From: an uncultured Enterobacteriaceae bacterium
GTDB taxonomy: Bacteria; Pseudomonadota; Gammaproteobacteria; Enterobacterales; Enterobacteriaceae
Assembly (NCBI GenBank): GCA_947631255.1
Contig: CANRKT010000002.1
Span: forward strand, 1-64,000
Direction of reading: 5' to 3'
DNA length: 64,000 nucleotides
Below the pieces are notes generated by a model. It saw only the letters and a list, made by a program, of their open reading frames with translations, searched no databases and was not told where the DNA came from. The stretch's first letter is position 1, and each line of letters begins with the position of its first letter. The position numbers were made by a program, and so were the translations under genes. Positions 10,627 to 21,325 of this stretch are shown piece by piece.

Positions 10627-10824
10627 TTATTTATGTTGATAATTGAAACTCTTCGACCAGTTCCATGCCAATGCACTTGAGGTAATGGTTAACTTTAAAA
10701 TAGCATCTACGTGCTGGCTTGTGATGATAGGAATGATCCCTTTTAGGCTTTGATTTAACATGGTTAAATCTTCGGTTAACTGCTCAGGAGATAAAGCCGA
10801 CTTATTATTAATGGTTGAACTCAT
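10627..10824 (-). CDS. darA: Darobactin precursor peptide (RiPP) with core WNWSKSF
   Basis: 65 aa: MSSTINNKSALSPEQLTEDLTMLNQSLKGIIPIITSQHVDAILKLTITSSALAWNWSKSFNYQHK. The WNWSKSF core (codons 10645-10665) equals the known darobactin A heptapeptide. First gene of a darABCDE-ordered operon; GGAGG ribosome-binding site. Confidence 0.93.
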   Translation of the reverse strand: MSSTINNKSALSPEQLTEDLTMLNQSLKGIIPIITSQHVDAILKLTITSSALAWNWSKSFNYQHK

Positions 10825-10848
10825 AAAGCCTCCATATATTCATTCGGT

Positions 10849-10978
10849 ATATACCTTAAATAATTTGAGTTGCTTGTAGGCACAAAGTAAAGACAACCGA
10901 TGGACAGAGATAAACTATGTGATTCGGTTATCTGAACACTGGCAACACCCAAGCAATATGAAGTATGACGGATATAAT
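10849..10978 (+). repeat. ERIC-like intergenic repeat, copy 2 (upstream of darA)
   Basis: taccttaaataatttgagttgcttgtaggc ... cacccaagcaatatgaagtatgacggatata; shares the 31-bp block TAAATAATTTGAGTTGCTTGTAGGCACAAAG with copy 1 in inverted orientation. Confidence 0.75.
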
Positions 10979-11309
10979 ATAAAAGAGATAGTTTTAGACA
11001 TAACGTACAGTAACTACTTTAACGATGATTTTACTTTAGTCAACTTTATTTGAGGATTTTTAGTTTCACTTGAAATATATTTGATTGTATATTATTTATC
11101 TTGAGTTGAATAACTCCTGATATTATGTAACTTAATTGTATGACTGTTTTTTATTTTAAAAGTTTATTTTTAATGAGAAAGGATACAATTAAAAGAATAG
11201 GGCTCATGACACTTAACCGTATCCTGAATAATTCGCATGACTTCCAGGTACAGAGTTCAGGTTAGTCATACTGCCAAGGGTTACAGGCAACTAGCCTAAA
11301 CCAGGGGGC

Positions 11310-11745
11310 AACTCCAGCAATGGCTATTCCACAAAAACCGTGACCACCGGCGATGGACTCCGGGCCCGCATCCTTCGGATATTCTTAATTTACGCTGGGA
11401 TGTACTGGGCTGGAATGCAGCAGTGGATCCTCTGTTTGGTTTCACTGAACACCCGGGGTCAGAAACAAATAGGCAGTGGATGTATTTTCTGACGACCCGC
11501 TAAATAGCAAGATAGTTGACTTGTGGGTTCAAGCGCCTCAGATACGGGCGAGATTTCTGGTGATGTTAAAACGTTGTGGAGCCAGTATGATGTTTATGGA
11601 CGCTGCGAAGGTCGACGAATATTCAGAACACCTGATGAGGAGAAGTTATCGTTAACCATACTTCATTTGTTGTCGCTGAAGACAAACATCTGAGACTGGT
11701 TTTTTATGCGAGAACGCTTAAGGACTATCTGGAAAGCACAGCCTA
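11310..11745 (+). pseudogene. Degenerate XRE-family regulator with MmyB-like ligand-binding domain
   Basis: Frames encode DILNLRWDVLGWNAAVDPLFGFTEHPGSETNRQWMYFLTTR* / GDVKTLWSQYDVYGRCEGRRIFRTPDEEKLSL / NHTSFVVAEDKHLRLVFYARTLKDYLESTA*, consecutive MmyB-domain blocks split by stops and frameshifts. No helix-turn-helix domain recovered. Confidence 0.7.
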
Positions 11746-11758
11746 AAACTGAGAGGAT

Positions 11759-11944
11759 TTATAGCGCATTATCACGTTCTACGGACTGACTGCTTTGTTG
11801 AGACTGCTGATTTTGTTCTCTTTTATCCTGATGGTGATACCAGGCACCAATCGAAGAATATACGAAACGACCAAATAAAAATAAGAAACTAATCAAAAGG
11901 ATAATGCGCGTCATTCGATTATTGAATCTGTTGCGGTTTCGCAT
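11759..11944 (-). CDS. yfgG: YfgG-like small membrane protein (DUF2633)
   Basis: MRNRNRFNNRMTRIILLISFLFLFGRFVYSSIGAWYHHQDKREQ... resembles E. coli YfgG; located next to yfgF/ppx. The given ORF is over-extended to 12025. Confidence 0.85.
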   Translation of the reverse strand: MRNRNRFNNRMTRIILLISFLFLFGRFVYSSIGAWYHHQDKREQNQQSQQSSQSVERDNAL

Positions 11945-12273
11945 CAATGTATCCTGTGCCACATAAAGGGCGCTGAGAAATAATCCAGTGTTCTGGGGGT
12001 ATGGGTATTTAGTCACAGGGAGCATCTCAGGTCAATTTTTCGCGGGTCTGGGATGATAAATCTTCCTGTTAATTTTTAGTCCGGGAAAAATGGCATGCCA
12101 GAATGCGTTCCTTCTGACAAAACTTGGGCATATTTGGTAATACTTTTAATTTATTATAATCGCACTTTTCCGGTTAAAATTTTTTGCCTCTAATGTATAT
12201 CGCTATGACATGGATTAAAAATGATCCTGTGTTTCTTGTGGCACGAAACCCAATCAGGAAGGGGCTGTGACGT

Positions 12274-14517
12274 ATGACTGTACGTTTATTTCTTTGGTAT
12301 CAACGTTCAAAAAATAAATGGTGGGCACTACCGCTTATCCTGCCAAGCCTCTTACTGCCACTGGTCACTGATCTGAATGTTCAGACACTTCTTGATGGTA
12401 GTCGTGTTTTCTTGCTCTATATGCCACTGGCCTTGATGACTGCTTTTGTCATGCTCTTCGGTTGGGCCGCTTTCCCCGGCATAATGCTGGCGCTATTGAT
12501 TCGTTATCTGCCTGTCAAAGGCGAACTGATTGCTTTTATCTATACACTCCATTGCGTAGTCCCGCTGAGTGTTAGCTGGTTTTGTTATCATGTTTTTGTG
12601 CCACGGCGTCGTGCCATACGATTCGACATGATAAATCTGGTGATGGCGCGAATGTTCTGGCTGGTCTGGGTCAACGGAACCCTATTTTTACTGTTCTATG
12701 AAGCGGGCTTACTGCTGGGTTTGTATGACCGGGATTTTCTCACTTTCCCTGAAATGCTGTGGACTGTTCGTACACTCATCAACTACCAGGCAGTATTAGT
12801 GGGCTGTCTAACGGGATTACCATTTTTTTATTATCTGCTTCGTATCATTGTTAATCCAATGTTTGTGAGGAGTTTTTGGTGTCGCATGCTGGCACAGAAA
12901 CAGCAGGGGGTAACATCCAGTGAAATACTCCTCTGGTGTGCTCTGATTGTGCTGCTAATGGTATTACTCCTGAACCCCATTAATGAAAATAGTACCATTT
13001 TTAATACCGATTACACTCTGATTCTGATGCTTCCGGTGATGTTGTGGGGAGCTATGCGGTTTGGTTTTCTCTTTATTATCAACACCTGGACTTTATTACT
13101 GATTCTGCTTTCGTCAAAATTCCAGCACTATCTTTCGCCTGATATCGGCATTGAGCTACATTTAGCGATAGTTTCATCTTGTAATGCTGTTTTTTCTATC
13201 ACTATTTATCTGATGGCCGCAGTCACGACAAATCAGCGCATCTTGCATAATAAAGCCAGGCGGCTGGCCTATATCGATCCGGTGTTACAGATGCCCAACT
13301 TACGCGCATTGAACCGGGATTTAGAACTGCATACCTGGTCAGTTATTGGTTTAATCACGATCCCAGACCTGGAATTGCTGGGACGTAATTATGGGGTGAT
13401 GTTGCGTATTCAGTACAAGCAACAGTTGGCGGCATTTTTACGTAAAGAACTGGCGACAAAAGAGATGGTTTATCACTTGTCGGGATCAAGCTTAGTCCTG
13501 CGTTTGAATCATAGCCATCACTCAGCACAACCTGTATTTGCTCCGGATGAAATGGAGACTCTCTATCAGCGAGCCAGGCAGTTCCGATTTATCTGGAATG
13601 GGTTGCCACTCCAACCACAGATAGGGATGAGCTATTGCTATGTCCGTCATCCGGTTTCTCATCTCTCTTTACTGCTGGGTGAACTGAGTTCTATCGCAGA
13701 GAGTTCACTGACGACTTTCCGTCCGGAAATTTTGCAAAAAAAAGGTCCAAATCCGGTTCAGAATGATGTGAAACACAAAGTAGACATGATGAATCGCCTG
13801 CAATATTCCCTGGATAACGGGCATTTTGTGTTAATGGCACAGTCAATTGAAGGTGTCAGGGGGGATATTTATTATGAAATTCTGCTGCGGATGCAGGGGG
13901 ATAATAACGAGCTGCTGACGCCGGATAAATTTATGCCGATTGCTCATGAGTTTGGTTTATCTGCACGGATTGAACGCTGGGTACTCAATGCGACTTTAAC
14001 ATTTATGGCGATGCATCGTAACCAATTGCTTGGCTGTCGTTTTTCTATCAATCTGACGCCGGTATCAGTATGCCGGGAACATTTTCCACAGGAAGTTAGG
14101 CGGTTGCTCGCCCATTATCATATTGAGCCGTGGCAGATTATTTTTGAAATTACAGAATGTGATTCTCTGGTCAATATGAAACAAGCTAATATCACATTAA
14201 TGGCTCTGCAAAGTATGGGATGCCGAATAGCCATCGATGATTTTGGTTCGGGCTATGGCAGCTATGCCAGTCTGAAAGAGCTGAACGCTGATATGCTAAA
14301 AATAGACGGAGACTTTATCCGTAATATTCTGAGTAGTAGTCTCGATTATCAGGTAGTCAGCTCTATCTGCCAGCTGGCACGGATCAAGAAAATGCTGATT
14401 GTCGCGGAGTGTGTGGAAACAGAGGCAATAAAAGAAGCCGTGATGGTATTAGGGGTTGATTATATTCAGGGTTATCTGAACAGTTATCCGCAGCCACTAG
14501 AGAGTCTGCTGAAATAG
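12274..14517 (+). CDS. yfgF: Cyclic-di-GMP phosphodiesterase (MASE-like TM region, degenerate GGDEF, EAL)
   Basis: 747 aa; N-terminal multi-TM region, C-terminal EAL domain (ITECDSL, AIDDFGSGYGSYASLKELNADMLKIDGDFI); conserved position next to ppx. Confidence 0.92.
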   Translation: MTVRLFLWYQRSKNKWWALPLILPSLLLPLVTDLNVQTLLDGSRVFLLYMPLALMTAFVMLFGWAAFPGIMLALLIRYLPVKGELIAFIYTLHCVVPLSVSWFCYHVFVPRRRAIRFDMINLVMARMFWLVWVNGTLFLLFYEAGLLLGLYDRDFLTFPEMLWTVRTLINYQAVLVGCLTGLPFFYYLLRIIVNPMFVRSFWCRMLAQKQQGVTSSEILLWCALIVLLMVLLLNPINENSTIFNTDYTLILMLPVMLWGAMRFGFLFIINTWTLLLILLSSKFQHYLSPDIGIELHLAIVSSCNAVFSITIYLMAAVTTNQRILHNKARRLAYIDPVLQMPNLRALNRDLELHTWSVIGLITIPDLELLGRNYGVMLRIQYKQQLAAFLRKELATKEMVYHLSGSSLVLRLNHSHHSAQPVFAPDEMETLYQRARQFRFIWNGLPLQPQIGMSYCYVRHPVSHLSLLLGELSSIAESSLTTFRPEILQKKGPNPVQNDVKHKVDMMNRLQYSLDNGHFVLMAQSIEGVRGDIYYEILLRMQGDNNELLTPDKFMPIAHEFGLSARIERWVLNATLTFMAMHRNQLLGCRFSINLTPVSVCREHFPQEVRRLLAHYHIEPWQIIFEITECDSLVNMKQANITLMALQSMGCRIAIDDFGSGYGSYASLKELNADMLKIDGDFIRNILSSSLDYQVVSSICQLARIKKMLIVAECVETEAIKEAVMVLGVDYIQGYLNSYPQPLESLLK

Positions 14518-14520
14518 CAA

Positions 14521-14553
14521 AGGCCCGTCGCAATAAAGTACTGCGACGGGCCT
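14521..14553. terminator. Bidirectional hairpin terminator between yfgF and ppx
   Basis: AGGCCCGTCGCA...TGCGACGGGCCT inverted repeat between convergent genes. Confidence 0.7.
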
Positions 14554-14581
14554 GAGAGTCGTGCTGATAATGAAGCGCTGA

Positions 14582-16120
14582 TCAGAAGTCGAGAATGTGA
14601 GGGGCTTCCTCAATACTGAGTTTCCAGTCAAGAACCGTTTCCCAGTACTGCTGCTCTCTTTCCAGATCTAACTGAACCAGTGCATTCTGACTGAACCAGT
14701 CATGAGGAAAACGCAGTGTCCAGTGGTTTTCATTAGTCACGAGTGTCAGCGAGGGTGGCGTTGTCGTCGACTGGCGTTGGTTATTCAGTAATACAGCCAG
14801 ACGCAGGATCTGAATCAACGGCAGAAAATACTTTTTCCTGAATAAGGTAAAACGCGGAAAATCATCCAGTCTGACAACGCGACGATGATAGCGCACCATC
14901 GTTGCCATCAGGAGTTGCTGTTCCTGGGTGAAACCCGGCAGATTACTGTTTTGCAGGATATAGGCCGAGTGACGATGTAATCCGCTGTGATTAATACTCA
15001 GACCGACTTCGTGCAGCATGGCTGCCCATTTCAGCAGGGCAGTCAGTTGCACGTTAACTAACTTTGGATTTTGTATTTCCCATTGCTGATGCAGTTTTTC
15101 AACTGTTTCCAGCACGCGTCTCGCCTGATCGCTGTCGATATGATATTGATCCGCCAGACTTTGTGCGGTACGAATACGCACGTCCTGATGACGGAAACGG
15201 CCTTCCATTTCGTAGAGCACACCTTCACGCAGCGCACCGTCAGAAAGACGGAGTTCACGGATAGCCAGAGCATCAAAAACACCACAAAGAATAGCCAGCC
15301 CAGAGACAAAGACCGACTTACGATCTTCAGAAAGACCAGGCAGGCTTAATGAGGAAACGTTTTTAAACTTCAGGACTTCACGTTGCAGCATTTCCAGACG
15401 TTCGATGGTGATCATGCCATCTTTTTCACCCATTTCGACCAAGATTTCATGGGCGGTTTTGATGGTGCCAGAAGCCCCCAGAGCGACTTTCCAGCCTTTA
15501 AGGCGGAATTGCCAGGCCAGGTTTTCCAGCTTTTGTACTGCAGTGATCCGTGCGCGTTTAAAACTGGACTCGGTGATATTACCGTCAGGAAAGAATATTA
15601 GGGAGAAACTGACACAGCCCATACGACGGCTCTCGACTAACAGAGGTTCAAAATTCTCACCTATTACTAACTCAGTGGAGCCTCCCCCAATATCAATCAC
15701 CAGTTTACGGCCGCGCTCAGGCTGAGTGTGCTCAACACCCATAAAGATGAGTCGGGCTTCTTCATTCCCGGAAATTATCTCTATCGGATAGGGGATGACT
15801 TGCGCTGCACGTTGCAAAAATTCATCAGCATTGGTGGCTTCACGCAGAGAGTGCGTTCCCACGATACAAACGTTATCGGGATTAAATCCTTGTAAACGTT
15901 CAGCGAACAGTGCCAGGCATGAAAGCCCACGCTCCATGGCCTCTTCATTTAATTGGCCATCTGGACCCAGACCATCGGCCAGATGTACGCGTTGTTTGAG
16001 GCGACCAATAATTTGCATCGCTCCATCAACCACACGGGCAATCACCATGTGGAAACTATTGGAGCCTAGATCAATTGCAGCAAATTCCTGCGGTCGGGGA
16101 GTTGGGTTTGATAGCGGCAT
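14582..16120 (-). CDS. ppx: Exopolyphosphatase
   Basis: 512 aa; [27 protein letters not shown]; adjacent to ppk. Confidence 0.97.
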   Translation of the reverse strand: MPLSNPTPRPQEFAAIDLGSNSFHMVIARVVDGAMQIIGRLKQRVHLADGLGPDGQLNEEAMERGLSCLALFAERLQGFNPDNVCIVGTHSLREATNADEFLQRAAQVIPYPIEIISGNEEARLIFMGVEHTQPERGRKLVIDIGGGSTELVIGENFEPLLVESRRMGCVSFSLIFFPDGNITESSFKRARITAVQKLENLAWQFRLKGWKVALGASGTIKTAHEILVEMGEKDGMITIERLEMLQREVLKFKNVSSLSLPGLSEDRKSVFVSGLAILCGVFDALAIRELRLSDGALREGVLYEMEGRFRHQDVRIRTAQSLADQYHIDSDQARRVLETVEKLHQQWEIQNPKLVNVQLTALLKWAAMLHEVGLSINHSGLHRHSAYILQNSNLPGFTQEQQLLMATMVRYHRRVVRLDDFPRFTLFRKKYFLPLIQILRLAVLLNNQRQSTTTPPSLTLVTNENHWTLRFPHDWFSQNALVQLDLEREQQYWETVLDWKLSIEEAPHILDF

Positions 16121-16126
16121 AGTGCG

Positions 16127-18187
16127 TTATTCAGGTTGTTCCAAAGATTTAAGGTAATCGTAAATCGCTAGTTGTGAACGTACTTTACGACGGTTGCCGC
16201 GAGGTACATAGCGATTACTCAGTTCTTTATCGACGATGCGTGCTTTCACCGTGTCGCTAAACAGAATATCCATGATATCCAGCATCTTTTTTTTCAGGCG
16301 AGGATCGAGGACCGGAACAGCAACTTCTATACGATAGTCAATATTACGTGTCATCCAGTCAGCTGAAGAGAGGAATACGTTTTTATCGCCACCGTTTTCA
16401 AAGATATAGACTCGGTCATGTTCAAGATAACGGTCAACAATACTGATAACACTAATGTTATCACTGACACCGCTGAGCTCAGGAATTAATGAGCACATGC
16501 CTCGGATCAAGAGATTAATCTTCACCCCGGCGGTTGAGGCGGCATACAGTCTGTCTACCAGTCCTTTATCGACCAGATTATTGAGCTTTAGCGTAATTCC
16601 GGCAGGCTGTCCATTTTGTGCGTTGGTAATTTCGCGGTCAATCATATCATAGAGCAGGCGACGTGAATTTTGCGGTGAAACAAGCAAATGGTCAAAAGTG
16701 ACAGGACGATAAGGATTCTCTATAAAGTTGAATACTCGACGAACTTCGTTAGTAATACGTGAATCAGCAGTGAGTAACGAATAATCGGTATAAATTCGCG
16801 CGGTTTTTTCGTTAAAGTTACCGGTACCGATATGCGCGTAACGTACGATCTCGTCATTTTCCAAACGTGATATAAGGAACAGCTTGGCATGAATTTTCAG
16901 ACCCGGAGCAGAGAAAATAACATGTACTCCGGCTTCAGTCAGACGTTTAGCCCAGTGAATATTGGCCTCTTCGTCAAAGCGTGCCTGCAGCTCGACCACG
17001 ACCGTTACTTTCTTACCGTTATGGGCGGCGTGAATAATTGACTCGATAATGCGAGAATCTTTTGCCACACGATAAATATTAATTTTAATGGCTAACACGC
17101 TAGGGTCGAAAGAGGCCTGGCGTAGCAATTCCAGTACGTGTTCAAAAGTATGGTACGGGTAATACAACAAGACATCACGCTCCCGAATAGCATCAAAGCC
17201 ATTGCGGAAGTTATCGAACCAGGTATGGCGTAAACGAGGTAGCGGCTTGTTTATCAGATTGGCTTTGCCGACATTCGGGAAGCCAATAAAGTCTTTAAAA
17301 TTATGATAACGACCACCAGGAATGATGGAATCATAATTTGAGATGGACAACTTCTCGCAGAGCATTTCAACCAAGGCTTTTGGCATATCACGTTGATACA
17401 CAAAGCGCACTGGCTCAGCGGTTAAACGCTGTTTCAGACTTGAAGACATCAGTTCCAGCAGGCTGGACTCCATTTCAGTGACCAGGTCATACTCTGCATC
17501 ACGGGTCATTTTCATCGAATACGCATTCAGTGAATCGTAATCAAAGAACCCTTTAAAGATATCGTCAAGACAATAGCGCAAAATATTATCAAGTAAAATC
17601 ATTGGCTTGCGTCGTCTTGGCGTTTCCGGCGGTAAGTTAACAAAACGCGGAACTTTATCTGACGGAATTTCAAGCAAAGCATAACGAATATCATCGCCAC
17701 GCATAATTTCGACGGCCAGGTAGGTGTAGTCATCTTTCAAAAACTGCACCAAATCGGTATCACTATTGATCAGAATAGGGGTGATGTAAGGACGCAACTG
17801 GTGTTTGAAGAAGCTTCGTAACCACGCTTGCTGGTTGAGCGATAATTGACGTTCATTGATCAGGAAGATTTGGTTGCGTGCCATTTCCAGCAACAGTTCG
17901 TTATACAGACCGTCAAATTCCTGGTCGGCTTTCAGTACGCGGGCTTGAATTTTATTCAGTAAATGACGTTGATTAGACGACAAACCTTGTTCTTCGCTAA
18001 TCAAAATTTGCCGTTTTAACTCAGCGAATCGGACTTTGTAGAACTCATCGAGATTATTAGAATAGATGCCGAGAAAGCGCATTCGCTCAATAAGTGGATT
18101 GGTTTTATCTGCCGCTTCCTGTAGAACTCGTTCGTTAAAGGTTAACCAACTCAGTTCTTTTTCGATATACAACTTATCCTGACCCAT
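16127..18187 (-). CDS. ppk: Polyphosphate kinase 1
   Basis: 686 aa; [32 protein letters not shown]. Confidence 0.98.
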   Translation of the reverse strand: MGQDKLYIEKELSWLTFNERVLQEAADKTNPLIERMRFLGIYSNNLDEFYKVRFAELKRQILISEEQGLSSNQRHLLNKIQARVLKADQEFDGLYNELLLEMARNQIFLINERQLSLNQQAWLRSFFKHQLRPYITPILINSDTDLVQFLKDDYTYLAVEIMRGDDIRYALLEIPSDKVPRFVNLPPETPRRRKPMILLDNILRYCLDDIFKGFFDYDSLNAYSMKMTRDAEYDLVTEMESSLLELMSSSLKQRLTAEPVRFVYQRDMPKALVEMLCEKLSISNYDSIIPGGRYHNFKDFIGFPNVGKANLINKPLPRLRHTWFDNFRNGFDAIRERDVLLYYPYHTFEHVLELLRQASFDPSVLAIKINIYRVAKDSRIIESIIHAAHNGKKVTVVVELQARFDEEANIHWAKRLTEAGVHVIFSAPGLKIHAKLFLISRLENDEIVRYAHIGTGNFNEKTARIYTDYSLLTADSRITNEVRRVFNFIENPYRPVTFDHLLVSPQNSRRLLYDMIDREITNAQNGQPAGITLKLNNLVDKGLVDRLYAASTAGVKINLLIRGMCSLIPELSGVSDNISVISIVDRYLEHDRVYIFENGGDKNVFLSSADWMTRNIDYRIEVAVPVLDPRLKKKMLDIMDILFSDTVKARIVDKELSNRYVPRGNRRKVRSQLAIYDYLKSLEQPE

Positions 18188-18472
18188 TGACCCTCACATT
18201 CTCTATACGCAAACATGGCAATACCATCATCGTCACGTTACTTATTATGGCTAACTTTCATAAAAAATGTCCAACTCCATCGATATATCTATCTGACAGA
18301 ATTATGACAGCAAGATGAGAACAAAGTAAAAAAATGAATTTGTAATGGATGAAAGCCTTGGTGAGTAATTGGGGAGGATAGCAACAGTGAAAATAAACTT
18401 ATCAGTTAGCAAGATATGATATCCGAGGAAAGGTTGCCTCCAAAAAATGGAAGCAACAAAGTATCAGATGTA

Positions 18473-19111
18473 TTAGTCAGCAGCGTGACCTTGTGGTGGA
18501 AGACGTACGTTATCCAGCCATGCCGCATTCTCTCGCATCGCTAAACGACCCTCGACAAACCAGCTAACCACTAAGGGATAAATGGCGTGTTCCTGATGCT
18601 GAACGCGTGCAAAAATGTCACTTTCTTCATCTTCAGGAAATACGGGAATTTTGGCTTGTAAAATAATCGGCCCACCATCGAGTTCTTCAGTCACAAAATG
18701 TACTGAAGTACCGTGTTCCTTATCACCATTTTCCAGCACCTGGCGATGGGTATGAAGCCCCGGATATTTCGGCAACAAGGACGGATGAATATTCAGTAAC
18801 CGTCCACGGTAGTGCTCGACAAATCCAGGGCTCAGAATACGCATATACCCAGCCAGGACCACGAGATCGGGGTTCCAGGCATCAATTTCAGTGATGAGCT
18901 GATTATCAAAGGCTTCACGGGTTACGTAGTCACGAGGCAGTAGTGAAAAAGCGGGAATACCCGCAATACGTGCTCGCTCAAGGCCGAAAACGTCTGCCTT
19001 GTTACTGAACACCGCACGAATGGTGCCGTTAATCTTCTGTTGCTCACAGGCATCAATAATCGCCTGTAGATTAGATCCACTACCGGATACCAGCACCACA
19101 ATATTTTTCAT
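18473..19111 (-). CDS. purN: Phosphoribosylglycinamide formyltransferase
   Basis: 212 aa; VLVSGSGSNLQAIID, NIHPSLLPKYPGLHTH. Confidence 0.97.
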   Translation of the reverse strand: MKNIVVLVSGSGSNLQAIIDACEQQKINGTIRAVFSNKADVFGLERARIAGIPAFSLLPRDYVTREAFDNQLITEIDAWNPDLVVLAGYMRILSPGFVEHYRGRLLNIHPSLLPKYPGLHTHRQVLENGDKEHGTSVHFVTEELDGGPIILQAKIPVFPEDEESDIFARVQHQEHAIYPLVVSWFVEGRLAMRENAAWLDNVRLPPQGHAAD

Positions 19112-20148
19112 TACTCAATAACCACACGCTCTTCACTATCAGATGCCTTGATGATACCGATTTTCCAGGCTTTTTCACCTTTGGCAGTCATCATCTCAAC
19201 CGCTTTATCGGCTTCTGCTGCGGACAGAGCGATAATCATCCCGACACCACAGTTAAAGGTACGGTACATTTCATGGCGGCTGATATTACCGGCTTGTTGC
19301 AACCAGCCGAAGACCGCTGGCCACTGCCAGGAAGATTCATCGATAATAGCTTGAGTATTATCTGGCAGGACACGAGGAATATTCTCCCAGAAACCACCGC
19401 CGGTCAGGTGAGCAATAGCGTGAACATCAACCTGTTCAATCAGCTCAAGAATATTTTTAACGTAAATGCGGGTAGGTTCCAGCAGATGGTCGGCCAGAGG
19501 CTTACCTTCAAGAATGGAGGTCAATGGATCTGCACCACTGACTTCCAGTACCTTACGGACTAAAGAGTAACCGTTGGAGTGTGGACCGCTAGAACCGAGG
19601 GCAATCAGCACATCGCCATCGGCAACTTTAGAGCCGTCGATAATTTCTGATTTTTCAACCACACCGACACAAAAACCGGCGACATCGTAATCTTCACCGT
19701 GATACATGCCTGGCATTTCAGCCGTTTCACCGCCGACGAGGGCGCAGCCTGATTGCAGACAACCTTCAGCGATACCCGTAATCACACTAGAGGCAGTGTC
19801 GACATCCAGTTTTCCGGTAGCGTAATAGTCGAGGAAGAACAGCGGTTCTGCACCCTGAACCACAAGATCGTTGACGCACATGGCAACCAGGTCAATACCA
19901 ATCGCATCGTGGCGTTTTAAATCCATCGCCAGACGCAGCTTAGTGCCGACGCCGTCGGTGCCAGAAACCAGAATGGGTTCACGGTATTTCTGTGGCAGTG
20001 CACATAGCGCACCAAAACCGCCCAAACCCCCCATCACTTCAGGGCGGCGCGTTTTTTTTACCACGCCTTTAATTCTGTCGACCAGAGCGTTACCAGCATC
20101 AATATCTACGCCGGCATCTTTATAGCTGAGAGAGGTTTTATCGGTCAC
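19111..20148 (-). CDS. purM: Phosphoribosylformylglycinamidine cyclo-ligase
   Basis: Start [23 protein letters not shown] (GTG at 20148) gives 345 aa; the ORF track is over-extended to 20322. Confidence 0.96.
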   Translation of the reverse strand: MTDKTSLSYKDAGVDIDAGNALVDRIKGVVKKTRRPEVMGGLGGFGALCALPQKYREPILVSGTDGVGTKLRLAMDLKRHDAIGIDLVAMCVNDLVVQGAEPLFFLDYYATGKLDVDTASSVITGIAEGCLQSGCALVGGETAEMPGMYHGEDYDVAGFCVGVVEKSEIIDGSKVADGDVLIALGSSGPHSNGYSLVRKVLEVSGADPLTSILEGKPLADHLLEPTRIYVKNILELIEQVDVHAIAHLTGGGFWENIPRVLPDNTQAIIDESSWQWPAVFGWLQQAGNISRHEMYRTFNCGVGMIIALSAAEADKAVEMMTAKGEKAWKIGIIKASDSEERVVIE

Positions 20149-20201
20149 TGCGCGTTCCCCGTGGGTGGTATGAAATGAAAACGCGGCAATTCTAACAGTG
20201 G

Positions 20202-20217
20202 AAGCAAACGTTTGCGA
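20202..20217. promoter_or_regulatory. Putative PurR operator upstream of purMN
   Basis: AAGCAAACGTTTGCGA palindrome matching the PurR box ACGCAAACGTTTGCGT; upstream of the purM GTG. Confidence 0.75.
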
Positions 20218-20258
20218 GCCTCTTATTGATCGCTGGTGTATTATTGTGCAATCTCTAC

Positions 20259-20384
20259 GATACCTTAAATAATTCGCGTTGCTTCTAGGCGCTGAGTTAA
20301 TTCTGTCGACGGGCATAGACATACTATGTTATTCGGGCTGGGTGAGAATAATATCCAAGCAATTTGCAGCATGACAGGTATATT
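20259..20384 (+). repeat. ERIC-like intergenic repeat, copy 3
   Basis: taccttaaataattcgcgttgc ... ccaagcaatttgcagcatgacaggtata. Confidence 0.7.
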
Positions 20385-20489
20385 TTGAATGATTAACCAT
20401 GAGCAGACGCAATATCTGTGGCACAGCCATCAAAAAGCGGTATAATCCGGCGATTTTTTTTATGCCAGACTATCTCGGGGAGAAAGAGT

Positions 20490-21116
20490 ATGAAGATTGT
20501 GGAAGTGAAACACCCACTCGTCAAACATAAATTAGGCCTGATGCGTGAGAATGACATCAGTACTAAGCGCTTTCGTGAATTAGCCTCAGAAGTTGGCAGC
20601 TTGCTAACTTATGAAGCTACGGCGGGGCTGGAAACGGAAACCGTTACTATTGAAGGCTGGAACGGCCCGGTCGAGATAGAACAGATCAAGGGTAAAAAAA
20701 TTACCGTGGTACCGATTCTGCGCGCTGGTCTGGGTATGATGGAAGGCGTACTGGAAAATGTACCTAGTGCGCGCATCAGTGTTGTCGGCGTTTACCGTGA
20801 TGAAGAAACGCTCAAACCTGTTCCTTACTTTCAGAAACTGGTTTCTAATATAGAAGAGCGTATGGCATTGGTTGTTGATCCGATGCTCGCTACCGGCGGC
20901 TCGATGATAGCCACTATTGACCTGTTAAAAAAAGCAGGTTGTGTCAGTATCAAAGTCTTGGTGCTGGTTGCTGCGCCAGAAGGTATAGCTGCACTGGAAA
21001 AAGCGCACCCAGATGTGGAACTATATACCGCATCAGTTGACCAGAAGTTAGACGAACGTGGATACATTATCCCTGGCCTCGGTGATGCAGGCGATAAGAT
21101 ATTTGGTACTAAGTAA
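20490..21116 (+). CDS. upp: Uracil phosphoribosyltransferase
   Basis: [20 protein letters not shown]..., 208 aa, PRPP motif [12 protein letters not shown]. Confidence 0.98.
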   Translation: MKIVEVKHPLVKHKLGLMRENDISTKRFRELASEVGSLLTYEATAGLETETVTIEGWNGPVEIEQIKGKKITVVPILRAGLGMMEGVLENVPSARISVVGVYRDEETLKPVPYFQKLVSNIEERMALVVDPMLATGGSMIATIDLLKKAGCVSIKVLVLVAAPEGIAALEKAHPDVELYTASVDQKLDERGYIIPGLGDAGDKIFGTK

Positions 21117-21122
21117 TTCAAT

Positions 21123-21150
21123 AAGCCGACTGAGAAGTCGGCTTTTTTTT
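21123..21150 (+). terminator. Rho-independent terminator of upp
   Basis: AAGCCGAC-TGAGAA-GTCGGCTTTTTTTT. Confidence 0.85.
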
Positions 21151-21156
21151 GATTTT

Positions 21157-21286
21157 TATACCCAAAATAATTCGAGTTGCTTATGGGCGTTGAGTTCAGA
21201 CAGGCGATGAACATAGACAAACTCTGTGATTCGACTGTCTGGATGAAAGCAACACCCAGCCAACTTGAAGTATGACGGCTATATAA
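21157..21286 (+). repeat. ERIC-like intergenic repeat, copy 4
   Basis: tatacccaaaataattcgagttgc ... cacccagccaacttgaagtatgacggctata, between upp and uraA. Confidence 0.8.
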
Positions 21287-21325
21287 CAACCATACTCATC
21301 ATAATAATACGTAGAGGAAAGTATC

